The notes under the pieces: generated by a model
Seen by the model: the letters and a program-made list of their open reading frames with translations, nothing else
Databases searched by the model: none
Told to the model about the DNA's origin: nothing
Part shown: positions 27,896 to 36,992 of the stretch, in pieces
How positions within the stretch are numbered: the stretch's first letter is position 1
How the letters are laid out: every line of letters starts with the position of its first letter
Position numbers and translations under genes: made by a program
Origin: Bacteroides ovatus
GTDB lineage: Bacteria > Bacteroidota > Bacteroidia > Bacteroidales > Bacteroidaceae
Length of the DNA: 64,000 bases
Direction: 5' to 3'
NCBI RefSeq assembly: GCF_001314995.1
Contig: NZ_CP012938.1
Location: forward strand, 5,890,001-5,954,000

Positions 27896-30733
27896 TTATT
27901 TGTTTTCTTCCGGCACGGTCATGATGACTTGAATTTCGTTGTTCTGTTTCAGCAATTTGGCGAGGAAGTCTTGCACTTCTTTCGCTGTGATGCTGTTGAC
28001 CAACTTTTCATAGTCTTTTGTATTATCCACACCCGTGTAGAGGTATTCGTCCATATTATTAAGCCAGTAGCCGTTTTCTTTCTGGGCGTCTTTATACTTC
28101 TTCAGCATATATTCTTTGATCTTCTGCATGTGTTCGGCAGACGGACCTTCTTTTGCCATTTTGTGAAGTTGTTCTACAACAACAGCAGACAATTTATCTT
28201 TCTTGGCAGGGTCAGTTTGGAATACAATCTGAAGAACAAGTTCCTCTTTCGGGTATTTACCAAGACTTCCGTTACAGCTTACACCGTATGTACCTCCTTC
28301 TTTTTCACGGATTTCAGCAGTGTAAACCAAATCCAGAGCCTGATCTAAGAAGCTGAGCAGGACATTGTTGCGCAAGTCATATTTGCAAGTGCCGCTATAA
28401 AGGAACATGATGGTAGCCATCGGAGTTTCCTGTGCCTTTGCAAATACATTTTTGATCTCTCCCTTGCGGATATCCATCTTGTTATCTTTGAAAGTCTCTT
28501 TACGGTTGATAGATGGCAGACCTCCCAGATATTTAGCGATTAACGGTTTCATTGTAGCCAAGTCTACGTTTCCTACCAGGAAGAAAGTGAAGTCACTTGC
28601 ATCTTTGTAGCGGTCTTTGTACATTTCAAGAATACGGTCATAGTCGATCTGGTCTACCATGTTTTCTTTCATTCTGATAGCACGTGGATGGTGGCCGTAT
28701 AGTACGCTTGTAATAGTGTCGCTGAAAGCAGTCATCGGGTTAGCGTCCGCATTTTGAAGTTCAGCTTTCAGACGGTTCTTGTAAGATTCGAATGCTTCAT
28801 TATCCTTACGCGGAGATGTGAAAGTCAGATAAGTAAGCTGCATCATTGTCTCAAAGTCTTTCGGAGCACAGCTACCGGAAACTGTTTCCGTAGTGTTGCC
28901 GATACCCGCACCTACGTTTGCACGTTTGCCGGCTAAAGCTTTACCCAGATCCACTTTGCTGAAATTACCGATTCCACCTACCAGAGCTACTCCGTTTAAT
29001 TGAGAGATATTGATAATTTCTTCGTTCGGGAATACGCTGGTACCACCGAGGCTTACACCTTTCATTACAATCTGGTCAGCCTTGAAATCAGTTGGCTTCA
29101 CATATACGGTTACGCCGTTGGAAAGTACCAACTTAGTCGTACCATAGATTTCACCAGCTTTTTCAGAAACAATCTTGCCACCTTTAATATCTTCAGAGAT
29201 TAGCGGTTCGTTAGAAACTTTATCTTCATAAGGTTTCAGATCGAATGACTTCATTTGTTTCAATAAAGCAGCAATTTCTTCTTTAGTAGGGTATTTTGCT
29301 CCTTCTTTTTCCGGACCGGCCAGCAAAACCACCTGATTGTTGTCAGTGATTAGTTGTTGCATCACCTGATTGACAGCTTCTACAGGGATATTCGGAGCCA
29401 GTTTGTTTACCAGTGTATATTCAACTTCGATTCCCGGAATCGGTTCTTTTTCAAGGAAATTGTTAACGTATTCGTTGACGTAAGAACCACTTTTAGTCTT
29501 TTCACGTTCGTTGTAAGCAGATTCTACGGCTTGCAGATAGTTGGCGCGTGCGCGTTCATATTCTGATGCGGTAAATCCGAAGCGGCGTGCACGTTCAGCT
29601 TCTTCCAAAACTGTTTTCATTGCTAAATCGATACCGTCTATTTTGCTGCTTGCATCAAGTGCGAGGGCTTCTTTAGTCTTGGCAAGGAAATAGTTTCCAT
29701 ATTCTGCGCTTGCACTAGTGAAAGGAGGATTAGCAGTTTGGCGGAGTTCGTTCAAACGATTGTTCAGCATATTCATAGCCATGCTGACCATATACTGAGT
29801 AGCATAATAAGCAATGGTATTTTTCAAAGAATCCGGTGTAGCGTCTTGTTTGAAGAAGATGTTCACATAAGGATTCTTCACTTCCTTGTCTGTACCGATA
29901 TAGATCAGCGGTTCCTGATTATCTGCCACTGGATAGTAGATACGTTCGGCCGGGTTTACCGGAGCTTTTACATCTGCGAATACTTTTTTCAGTTTGGCTT
30001 CAATTTCATCTACATTGATATCACCTACAATAACGATTCCTTGCAAGTCCGGGCGATACCATTTCGCATAATAATCGCGGATATCCTGATAAGGGAAGTT
30101 GTTGATAACATCAATACTTCCGATAGGCATACAGTCTGAATATTTAGAATCCGGATACAGAGTAGACTGTGCATCAGTCATGATGCGAAGCATACCACTG
30201 TTGCGGCTTCTCCATTCTTCGCGGATAACGCCACGCTCTTTGTCAATTTCCTTGTCGGCAAGGTTGATAGCGCTCGACCAGTCGTGAAGGATCAGCAGAC
30301 AAGAGTCTACCACGTTTATATTTTCAGTCGGTACGTTGCTGATATTGTACACCGTCTGGTCGACACTGGTATATGCGTTCAGGTTCGTGCCGAATTTGAT
30401 ACCTTTTGTTTCACACCAGGGCACGATGCCAAGTCCGGTTTCATCACCTGGGAAGTGCTTTGTTCCGTTGAAAGCCATGTGCTCCAAAAAGTGAGCCAGA
30501 CCACGTTGTTGCGGTTCCTCAAGAATGGAACCTACTTTCTGGGCGATGTAGAATTCAACTCGTTTTTCGGGAAGGGCGTTGTGGCGAATGTAATAAGTAA
30601 GCCCGTTGTCTAGTTTACCGATGCGAACATTTTTGTCCACAGGTAATTCTTGCATGGGTTGTGCAAGTACGAGCTGGAAATTGCAGCATATAAAAAGGAC
30701 TGCAATAAATAATCCACGTAATAAATGTTTCAT
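27896..30733 (-). CDS. M16 family zinc metallopeptidase (pitrilysin-like)
   Basis: A 945-residue exported peptidase (signal peptide cleaved after LVLA) with two M16 halves. The inverted zinc motif HFLEHMAFNGT (His81, Glu84, His85) and the downstream Glu in VIREEWRSR are present, so it should be active. The second half (from about 500) is inactive-like, as in pitrilysin and insulysin relatives. It degrades peptides of tens of residues in the periplasm. It precedes the DUF5687/ABC genes. Confidence 0.93.
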   Translation of the reverse strand: MKHLLRGLFIAVLFICCNFQLVLAQPMQELPVDKNVRIGKLDNGLTYYIRHNALPEKRVEFYIAQKVGSILEEPQQRGLAHFLEHMAFNGTKHFPGDETGLGIVPWCETKGIKFGTNLNAYTSVDQTVYNISNVPTENINVVDSCLLILHDWSSAINLADKEIDKERGVIREEWRSRNSGMLRIMTDAQSTLYPDSKYSDCMPIGSIDVINNFPYQDIRDYYAKWYRPDLQGIVIVGDINVDEIEAKLKKVFADVKAPVNPAERIYYPVADNQEPLIYIGTDKEVKNPYVNIFFKQDATPDSLKNTIAYYATQYMVSMAMNMLNNRLNELRQTANPPFTSASAEYGNYFLAKTKEALALDASSKIDGIDLAMKTVLEEAERARRFGFTASEYERARANYLQAVESAYNEREKTKSGSYVNEYVNNFLEKEPIPGIEVEYTLVNKLAPNIPVEAVNQVMQQLITDNNQVVLLAGPEKEGAKYPTKEEIAALLKQMKSFDLKPYEDKVSNEPLISEDIKGGKIVSEKAGEIYGTTKLVLSNGVTVYVKPTDFKADQIVMKGVSLGGTSVFPNEEIINISQLNGVALVGGIGNFSKVDLGKALAGKRANVGAGIGNTTETVSGSCAPKDFETMMQLTYLTFTSPRKDNEAFESYKNRLKAELQNADANPMTAFSDTITSVLYGHHPRAIRMKENMVDQIDYDRILEMYKDRYKDASDFTFFLVGNVDLATMKPLIAKYLGGLPSINRKETFKDNKMDIRKGEIKNVFAKAQETPMATIMFLYSGTCKYDLRNNVLLSFLDQALDLVYTAEIREKEGGTYGVSCNGSLGKYPKEELVLQIVFQTDPAKKDKLSAVVVEQLHKMAKEGPSAEHMQKIKEYMLKKYKDAQKENGYWLNNMDEYLYTGVDNTKDYEKLVNSITAKEVQDFLAKLLKQNNEIQVIMTVPEENK

Positions 30734-30814
30734 GTTCTATTTAGTTTAAATAAATATTTCTGTGTTATTTGTCGTTGTGCTTGGTTGTAAATCACAAATA
30801 GACAGGGAAAAGAG

Positions 30815-31615
30815 TTATTTTATAGCTTCCCGTATCCTGACTAGCTTAGTTAACAGTCCTTCCAGAAGGTCTAACTTTAACATATTGGCACCATCGCTTT
30901 TGGCTACGGCAGGGTTTTCATGTGTTTCGATGAATATTCCGTCGGCACCTACGGCGATACCTGCTTTGGCGACAGTCTCTATCAACTGCGGCATTCCTCC
31001 CGTTACCCCACTGGTTTGGTTGGGTTGCTGCAAGGAGTGAGTGACATCCAGAATCACCGGATAGCCAAATGACTGCATTTCGGGGATACCACGGTAGTCT
31101 ACAACAAGATCTTGATAGCCGAAAGTTGTTCCACGTTCGGTAAGCATCACATTCTTGTTTCCGACTTCCACCACTTTGTCGGCAGCAAACTGCATTGCCT
31201 GCGGTGAAAGGAACTGTCCTTTCTTGATGTTAATCGTTTTTCCGGTTTTGGCTGCGGCAACCAACAAGTCGGTCTGGCGACAAAGAAAAGCTGGGATTTG
31301 AAGTATGTCCACGTATTCGGCTGCCATTGCAGCTTCATCTGCAGTATGGATATCGGTTACGGTGGGGATTCCGAAAGTCTCATGTACCTTTCTCAATACT
31401 TTGAGTGCTTTCTCATCGCCAATGCCGGTAAACGAATCCAGACGTGAGCGGTTTGCCTTACGGTAAGAACCTTTGAATACATAAGGTATTTGCAGTGCTT
31501 CGGTGATCTTTACTACTCGTTCGGCAATGCGCATTGCCATTTCTTCACCTTCTATCACACACGGACCGGCCAACAGGAAAAAGTTGCCGGCGGGGTTGTT
31601 CTTAAGTTCTATCAT
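30815..31615 (-). CDS. kdsA: 3-deoxy-8-phosphooctulonate synthase (KDO-8-P synthase)
   Basis: A 266-residue cytosolic enzyme that condenses phosphoenolpyruvate with arabinose-5-phosphate to give KDO-8-phosphate for lipid A-core. The family pattern is clear: FFLLAGPCVIEGEEMAMRI, VFKGSYRKANRSRLDSF, TDIHTADEAA, QIPAFLCRQTDLLVAA, KKGQFLSPQAM, HSLQQPN. The retained Cys in AGPCVIEG is the metal-ligand position of the metal-dependent class. The ATG at 31615 is chosen; the frame opens at 31630. It follows the lipid kinase gene by about 75 bases. Confidence 0.96.
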   Translation of the reverse strand: MIELKNNPAGNFFLLAGPCVIEGEEMAMRIAERVVKITEALQIPYVFKGSYRKANRSRLDSFTGIGDEKALKVLRKVHETFGIPTVTDIHTADEAAMAAEYVDILQIPAFLCRQTDLLVAAAKTGKTINIKKGQFLSPQAMQFAADKVVEVGNKNVMLTERGTTFGYQDLVVDYRGIPEMQSFGYPVILDVTHSLQQPNQTSGVTGGMPQLIETVAKAGIAVGADGIFIETHENPAVAKSDGANMLKLDLLEGLLTKLVRIREAIK

Positions 31616-31690
31616 TTTATTATTTACCAATTACAAATTATCAATTAGATTGTGAGTATATGTTTCTCTCCTTGGGTGGAGTGATCCTGA

Positions 31691-32617
31691 TTAGTTGGGG
31701 ATGATAAGCGTTGTCTTTTCCGGGAGCACGCCTACTTCTAAAGGAAAATGTTTAGGCAACAAACGCCCGTCCAAATCCACCGCTGCATTCTGTGCCCGGA
31801 GTACCTTTACTTTTCTCGTCCGGTAGCTTTTCACCACTTTGTGATTCAGGATTCTTCCCTGAATCAGCATCCATAGCCCGGAAATAATTTGCAGGAATTC
31901 CGGGCGGTAGATTACAGATACATCCAGCCATCCGTTGTATGGAACGGCACTGGGAGTTTGTCCCCATCCCCAGGCACTTCCTATACATACGGTCATGATG
32001 CGTCCGCGGATATGTTCATCATTGATGCGGAGATGCATTCTGTAAAGTTTCCGTTCGAAGATGAGGGAGAACAGGGCGGCAACGTATGAAAGGAACTTCA
32101 CACCCCAGAAACGTTTGGTCTGATCGGTGATTTTGACGATTCGTGCTCCCAGTCCGATATTAACGGCATTGAGGAAATAGCGACGCTGGTGTTCGTTTCC
32201 GTCGTAGAAGTTGCAGTAGCCTACGTCTATTTTCTTCAACCGATGATTGATGATACAGTCGACAGCCGGCTTGTATTCGGTACTAAGTCCCCAATATTTG
32301 GCGAAGTCATTTCCGATACCGTTCGGAATCATGCCGAGGGCGATGTTCTCTTTGTCTTCGGCATCGGATAGCATAATGCCATTGATGGCATCGTTCAATG
32401 CCCCATCACCTCCCACAATGACAATCGTGCGATAACCATTGTTGGCCAAGATTTTAGCGAGACGCTCTACCGAACCGAAACCTTCGGATTGTACATAGTC
32501 ATAGTCTACACCTTTACTGTCCATGTACTCCTTAATTTCTTTCCAGCGCTTCTTTACCTTTCGGGTACCAGCTTTGGGGTTGTAAATCACTCCCCATTTC
32601 TTCGGTTCTACACTCAT
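31691..32617 (-). CDS. diacylglycerol/lipid kinase family protein
   Basis: A 308-residue protein with the DAGK catalytic motif VGGDGALNDAINGI (about residues 67-80) and the N-terminal GVIYNPKAGT. The C-terminal part has the beta-sandwich of the YegS/DgkB family (AVDLDGRLLPKHFPLEV). The Ala in GGDGA replaces the more common Thr. It probably phosphorylates a lipid such as diacylglycerol or a related sphingolipid-type substrate. It is downstream of miaA by 58 bases and upstream of kdsA. Confidence 0.88.
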   Translation of the reverse strand: MSVEPKKWGVIYNPKAGTRKVKKRWKEIKEYMDSKGVDYDYVQSEGFGSVERLAKILANNGYRTIVIVGGDGALNDAINGIMLSDAEDKENIALGMIPNGIGNDFAKYWGLSTEYKPAVDCIINHRLKKIDVGYCNFYDGNEHQRRYFLNAVNIGLGARIVKITDQTKRFWGVKFLSYVAALFSLIFERKLYRMHLRINDEHIRGRIMTVCIGSAWGWGQTPSAVPYNGWLDVSVIYRPEFLQIISGLWMLIQGRILNHKVVKSYRTRKVKVLRAQNAAVDLDGRLLPKHFPLEVGVLPEKTTLIIPN

Positions 32618-32675
32618 ATTTGTTTATCTATCCTATTGTGTATTAAAAATCGCACTATAATAACTGCCAAAGATA

Positions 32676-33596
32676 CTAATTCCCTTGCAGTTTCTCTTTT
32701 ACAAAAGCTATCTTTTCTTCCATCGGCAGCTCTGCATTCATCCAATGGATCGTAAATCCTCTTCTTTCCATGCCGCGGAACCAGGTCATTTGTCGCTTGG
32801 CAAACTGATGGATGGCTATCTCCAAACCGTTGAGCATTTCTTCATAAGTCAGTTTGCCTATGACGTATAATGTCAGGTATTTGTATTCCAGTCCATAGTA
32901 GATGAGATCGTCCGGTGCAATTCCCAGTTCGATCAATCGTCTTACCTCGTCCACCATTCCTTCATCCAATCGTTGTTTCAATCGGCGGGTGATCTTTTCA
33001 CGGCGCAGTTCCCGGTCAATGTCCACTCCGATGATGAGACTGTTCAGTTCCGGGAATTCCCTTTCGGGAACCGGATGGGCTGCATAATACTCTTCAATTT
33101 CTATCGCACGTATCGCCCGTTTCACGGTATCCACGTCGGTGGAGTTATGCAAAGCCTTGTATTGACTTAGCATTTCCGTCAACTCTTCCAGCGAATGATT
33201 TGCCAAACGGTTACGCAATTCCGGATTTTCCGGTACGGGCATCAGTTTATATCCTTTCAACACGGATTCCAGATACATACCTGTCCCTCCACATAAAACG
33301 GGAAGACAGCCTTTTTGTTTGATGCTTTCGTAAGAATTCAAGAAATCACGTTGATATTCAAACACATTGTATTTATATCCGGGGTCTGCAATGTCAATCA
33401 GATGATAGGGGATTGTACGTCCGTTTACGGTATAGTCGGCCAAATCTTTTCCTGTACCGAGATCCATTCTTCTATATATCTGACGGGAATCGGCACTGAT
33501 AATTTCTGTGTTGAGTTCATAGGCCAAGGCAGCGGCAAAGGGAGTTTTACCCGAGGCTGTAGGTCCGAGTATGGCGATTAAATCATAGTCCGGCAT
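32676..33596 (-). CDS. miaA: tRNA dimethylallyltransferase
   Basis: A 306-residue enzyme that adds a dimethylallyl group to A37 of tRNAs reading UNN codons. It has the P-loop GPTASGKTPFA, SADSRQIYRRMDLGTGK, the GGTGMYLESVLKGY motif, and C-terminal IHQFAKRQMTWFRGM. The start at 33596 gives MPDYDLIAILGPTASGKT directly. It has a promoter-like -7 box at 33618-33625 and is the first gene of the miaA-lipid kinase-kdsA run. Confidence 0.96.
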   Translation of the reverse strand: MPDYDLIAILGPTASGKTPFAAALAYELNTEIISADSRQIYRRMDLGTGKDLADYTVNGRTIPYHLIDIADPGYKYNVFEYQRDFLNSYESIKQKGCLPVLCGGTGMYLESVLKGYKLMPVPENPELRNRLANHSLEELTEMLSQYKALHNSTDVDTVKRAIRAIEIEEYYAAHPVPEREFPELNSLIIGVDIDRELRREKITRRLKQRLDEGMVDEVRRLIELGIAPDDLIYYGLEYKYLTLYVIGKLTYEEMLNGLEIAIHQFAKRQMTWFRGMERRGFTIHWMNAELPMEEKIAFVKEKLQGN

Positions 33597-33617
33597 AGCT
33601 TCATTCTTTTATATCTG

Positions 33618-33625
33618 CAAAATTA
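33618..33625 (-). promoter_or_regulatory. -7 element for miaA
   Basis: The minus strand reads TAATTTTG, an exact TAnnTTTG match, 22 bases upstream of the ATG. No clear -33 element. Confidence 0.55.
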
Positions 33626-33865
33626 CGAAATATTTTTAACCTGTTTGGTATTCAATCGCTTTTTTATCAAGATTAATAAGGGGATAGGGAAGGTTAATTT
33701 GCATTTTAACCTCTAATTGGTGGTATTCAATCTAATAATAATGAAGTGTATGAGAATACCGCCATCTGATATTATCTACTATAATATTTGTGTTGTTTTT
33801 ATTGTCAATCTGTCAGGGTAGTGGCTAATCTTTTGATTTTTAGTGGAATATGGCTGATGATAGGA

Positions 33866-33910
33866 GCTGACAATAGGCTGACAATAAAGGTCTTGTTTTT
33901 TATTGTCAGC
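33866..33910. repeat. GCTGACAATA direct repeat and hairpin
   Basis: GCTGACAATA occurs at 33866-33875 and again at 33877-33886. The second copy pairs, as GCTGACAATAAA (33877-33888), with TTTATTGTCAGC (33899-33910) in a perfect 12-bp stem with a T-rich loop. It could terminate or stabilise a transcript running in either direction, but no adjacent gene clearly needs it. Confidence 0.6.
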
Positions 33911-34059
33911 TTTGTTTTTGCTGATTAAATAGTATAGCTATTTGATAAACAGTTGTTTATCTCCTTTTTTATCATGATGCTATTTTTGTGATAACTTCTG
34001 TATATCTGTATGTTTTTACGTTATATTACCACTAAGGTTGTGTTGAAAAATCAGGTGTG

Positions 34060-34191
34060 ATAACTCTAGTATGCTGATAGAATAACACGGAGATACGGGT
34101 AAAGTAGCTTAAAGATACTGGCATTGTTCAGCTAGAGTGCCTTTATTGTTCAGCTAAAGTACCGCTCTTGTTAGTTCTCCACGGCCGTGGT
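34060..34191. repeat. intergenic array of 22-nt-period imperfect units (array 3)
   Basis: Units start at 34060, 34082, 34104, 34126, 34148 and 34170. Neighbouring units share landmarks at the same offset: ATAAC at units 1 and 2, AGATAC at units 2 and 3, and GTTCAGCTA with AGT at units 4 and 5. Similarity drifts along the array rather than being uniform. The last unit carries the palindrome CCACGGCCGTGG (34179-34190). The period is the same as in arrays 1 and 2 but the sequence is different. Confidence 0.65.
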
Positions 34192-34317
34192 GAATGAATG
34201 ATATCGGTAGCTTAACAGATGTATACCTGCTTGATAGAATAAAGATAAAGGTGCCTTAATAGAGTTGTGCTTACTTGCGTAAGTCTATAAACCTGACATT
34301 CAAAATCTTTTCCACAT

Positions 34318-36969
34318 TTATCTGTTGTTGATCGTTTGTACTATCCGGCATACCTTTCCGTTTTTATCCACGCCTTCTATGGTTATATCTTCCGGTGCAG
34401 TGCTGTCCGGAGTATAGTATTCGATGGTTGCTTTTCCATTAGCATCCAGTTGAAGGGTAGGATTCCAATAGATCGTACTTCGTAAATCCGAGCGTTGGTC
34501 ATTCTTCTTTTCAGGCGTATCATAAGTAGGATGATAGAACTCGACCGAGTCGCTGTACCCCAGTGGAGTACATGTGATAATGCCCTGTGCCGGTCTTGCC
34601 GGGATATCTTTGCCGTCTTTCAGCGTAATAACGATAGCACCTGCCGAACCGCGGGAACCTAAGATCGCTGCATCGGCACCGCGAAGAAGGCTCAAGCTCG
34701 ACATATCACTGGTTTGTATCATGGTCAGGATGTCGTTATCGTCTTCATACACCACGTCGTCAACAACAATGACAGGTTGCTCGGGATTGTTGCGGATATG
34801 TATTTCATTTCCATTTGTCACGCTAATGCCCGGAAGTCTGGTGACTGCATCAAAAGCTGTTTGTGCACCGAATCCTTCCAGTCTGTCCCCTTCGATCGTG
34901 TAGGTGTTGATACCTCCTGTGTAAATACTTTCTGAACTGGCCTTTTTACGACTTCCAGTGACTACCACTTCTTTCAGATTGTACACTCTCATTCCACCTT
35001 CCATGTAATATTGGTCGCGGGTGTTGAGCAAATAATCTTCCATAAACGTTGCTGTTCCATCATGGAAAGGAGACTTGTGCGAAGTTGCCGGGTATTGAGG
35101 AGTGTCAATCACGATGTCCACTCCGGCAAATCCTCTTTTGGTACGTGCCTGAACAAGGAAAGTCGTGCTATCTCTGAAAGATGTGTTCACGATAAACTCT
35201 CCTTTTTCGTCTGTGGTGGTAGTGGCGATGATGTTCTGTTTGGGAGCCAGAATACAAATAGGTCCTTTCTTAACGTTACCTCCAAAGAAACCTTTGATAC
35301 GTCCGCTGATAGTTTGCCCCTTTTCCATATAGTTGGTGAGGTTCATTGAAGGTGCAGTCAGTACATTCTGGATATGGTGTCTGCGCCATCCGTGCGTCAT
35401 CATCAGGAAGTCTACCGTGCGGAGAGTCCGGAGGTCTTGCTGCAAAAAATAATATCCGGGATTTTCTACATATCCTTTTAAGTCGGAGGTCAATAGAAAA
35501 TTCGATACGATATTGTCAGCAAGCGAATCCGGGCGGATACTCTTTCTGTCGGTAATGCTGATGGAAAAACTACCTTCTACCGGAGTACCGTTATCGTCTT
35601 TTGCTGAAATTTGCAGGGATACCTTTTCTCTTTTTCCGTATGTCGGCTTATCTGCAAGAATTTGCCATTGATGCGGATTCCGGTCGGGTATGAAAACCAG
35701 GCGTTCGCTAAGTGCGTTGCCCTGTTGGTCGATCAGCATGAAATGGGTGATGCCTGCGTTGAATAAACTGTCGTTCATTCTTCCAAAAGTCCTGTCGATA
35801 CTGACTGGCTGCAGGATGACCAGCTTTCCACGAGTGTGCGCAATCAAGAATAACTTTTGAGGCCATTCGGTAGCTTCTGTTTTCTGGATTTCGTAACGGA
35901 TTTCCTTTTTATAATGTGTCATGGAAAGTGTGATTCCTTTTTCTTCTACAGCTGGGAGGTCGAATCGTTTACTGATACCGTCACCGGATTTGGCAATCAC
36001 ATAGTAAGAGTTTCCCACAGTCGGATTCAGTGTGAAAACTCCCATGCCGTCATGCTCCGAGCGGAAAGCTGTCAATGTGTCTCCGTTGGCATCGAACAGG
36101 AATCCTTCTATTTCTGTAGAAAAGCCATCCGATCCTTGAGCCTTGAAAGCTATATTCTGATGAGCAACGGTCAGGAGAGCACCTCCTTCCGGGAAGAACT
36201 TAACATCAAAGTCTTTTGTAAACGAAGGCAGATAGAAAGTCTTTTTATAAATATATTGGGGATCATCGAACTCTACTTCAATGTGGCGTGTGGCAATAGG
36301 CTTCAAATCCGGCAGGGAAATAGAAATCAACCCATTCTCGTCTGTCTTTCTTTTACCTTTATCTTTAATCTTTCCGTTTTCAATGTAGCGGTAGCGGATG
36401 GCAGTATTTCCGAAAGCCTCTTGGGTATTGCTGGTAAATCTTACCTTGGCTGTATAATGTGATTCGTCTTCTTGCTGATACTCAATATTTGAAACAATCG
36501 TATTATCAATCGAATTACCGATTTTCAGATTGCGTGAATAAAAGAATTCCGGTTCCTGATTAAGCATCCAGTTGCTATATCCCCGCAAATAATAATCACC
36601 TGCAGGGAGAGTGGGAGGGAGGGTGAAAGCATTATGAAAACCCAATGAATCTCTGCGGATCTTTTTCCGTTCTACAATAGAGTCGGAACGGTTGACAAGC
36701 TCTGTAATGATGAAGTTGCTTTGTGTATTATCTTGATGTGTAACAGAGTTTACCAGATATCCCTTGAACCATATTTTTTCTCCTGCCCCATAAAAGGGCT
36801 TGTCCAGATGTAAGTAGAGTTTCTCCTGTGGGATTTTTTCCAGTAGATTAAAATACGCAATAATTGTATCTTGTACGTTTTGCCCTGACAATGGGGCAAA
36901 ACAGAACAGTATTCCGAAAAAGAAAGCTATTAAGCCTCTATGGATAGAAAATGTAGTTTTGTTTTTCAT
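34318..36969 (-). CDS. exported MG2/TonB-plug domain protein without a beta-barrel
   Basis: An 883-residue protein with a signal peptide. The N-terminal region (about 40-150; KLYLHLDKPFYGAGEKIWF, LPAGDYYLRGYSNWML) is an MG2-like macroglobulin domain, followed by further beta-sandwich regions. Near 690-800 is a TonB-dependent receptor plug (TAFDAVTRLPGISV, PVIVVDDVVYEDD, GADAAILGSRGSAGAIVITL). The chain ends about 80 residues later with no barrel, whereas a true TonB receptor would need about 500 more residues. This architecture recurs in Bacteroidota and its role is unknown. It is the last gene of the ABC/permease run, 23 bases after the permease gene. Confidence 0.85.
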   Translation of the reverse strand: MKNKTTFSIHRGLIAFFFGILFCFAPLSGQNVQDTIIAYFNLLEKIPQEKLYLHLDKPFYGAGEKIWFKGYLVNSVTHQDNTQSNFIITELVNRSDSIVERKKIRRDSLGFHNAFTLPPTLPAGDYYLRGYSNWMLNQEPEFFYSRNLKIGNSIDNTIVSNIEYQQEDESHYTAKVRFTSNTQEAFGNTAIRYRYIENGKIKDKGKRKTDENGLISISLPDLKPIATRHIEVEFDDPQYIYKKTFYLPSFTKDFDVKFFPEGGALLTVAHQNIAFKAQGSDGFSTEIEGFLFDANGDTLTAFRSEHDGMGVFTLNPTVGNSYYVIAKSGDGISKRFDLPAVEEKGITLSMTHYKKEIRYEIQKTEATEWPQKLFLIAHTRGKLVILQPVSIDRTFGRMNDSLFNAGITHFMLIDQQGNALSERLVFIPDRNPHQWQILADKPTYGKREKVSLQISAKDDNGTPVEGSFSISITDRKSIRPDSLADNIVSNFLLTSDLKGYVENPGYYFLQQDLRTLRTVDFLMMTHGWRRHHIQNVLTAPSMNLTNYMEKGQTISGRIKGFFGGNVKKGPICILAPKQNIIATTTTDEKGEFIVNTSFRDSTTFLVQARTKRGFAGVDIVIDTPQYPATSHKSPFHDGTATFMEDYLLNTRDQYYMEGGMRVYNLKEVVVTGSRKKASSESIYTGGINTYTIEGDRLEGFGAQTAFDAVTRLPGISVTNGNEIHIRNNPEQPVIVVDDVVYEDDNDILTMIQTSDMSSLSLLRGADAAILGSRGSAGAIVITLKDGKDIPARPAQGIITCTPLGYSDSVEFYHPTYDTPEKKNDQRSDLRSTIYWNPTLQLDANGKATIEYYTPDSTAPEDITIEGVDKNGKVCRIVQTINNR

Positions 36970-36992
36970 ACGTTATGTGTTTGATTCTACAT

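Larger units (their letters stand above)
33597..34317. other. 721-bp non-coding interval between miaA and the TonB-plug gene
   Basis: No credible gene is seen. The interval holds the miaA -7 box (33618-33625), two copies of GGTATTCAATC (33647-33657, 33722-33732), a cluster of GCTGACAATA repeats with a 12-bp hairpin (33866-33910), a 22-nt-period array (34060-34191), and otherwise AT-rich sequence. It is the longest gene-free stretch of the window. Confidence 0.75.

Noticed and set aside
8617..34191. Arrays 1-3 as CRISPR
   Set aside because: There is no constant repeat alternating with unique spacers of 30 or more bases, and no cas genes are in the window. The units are adjacent imperfect copies.
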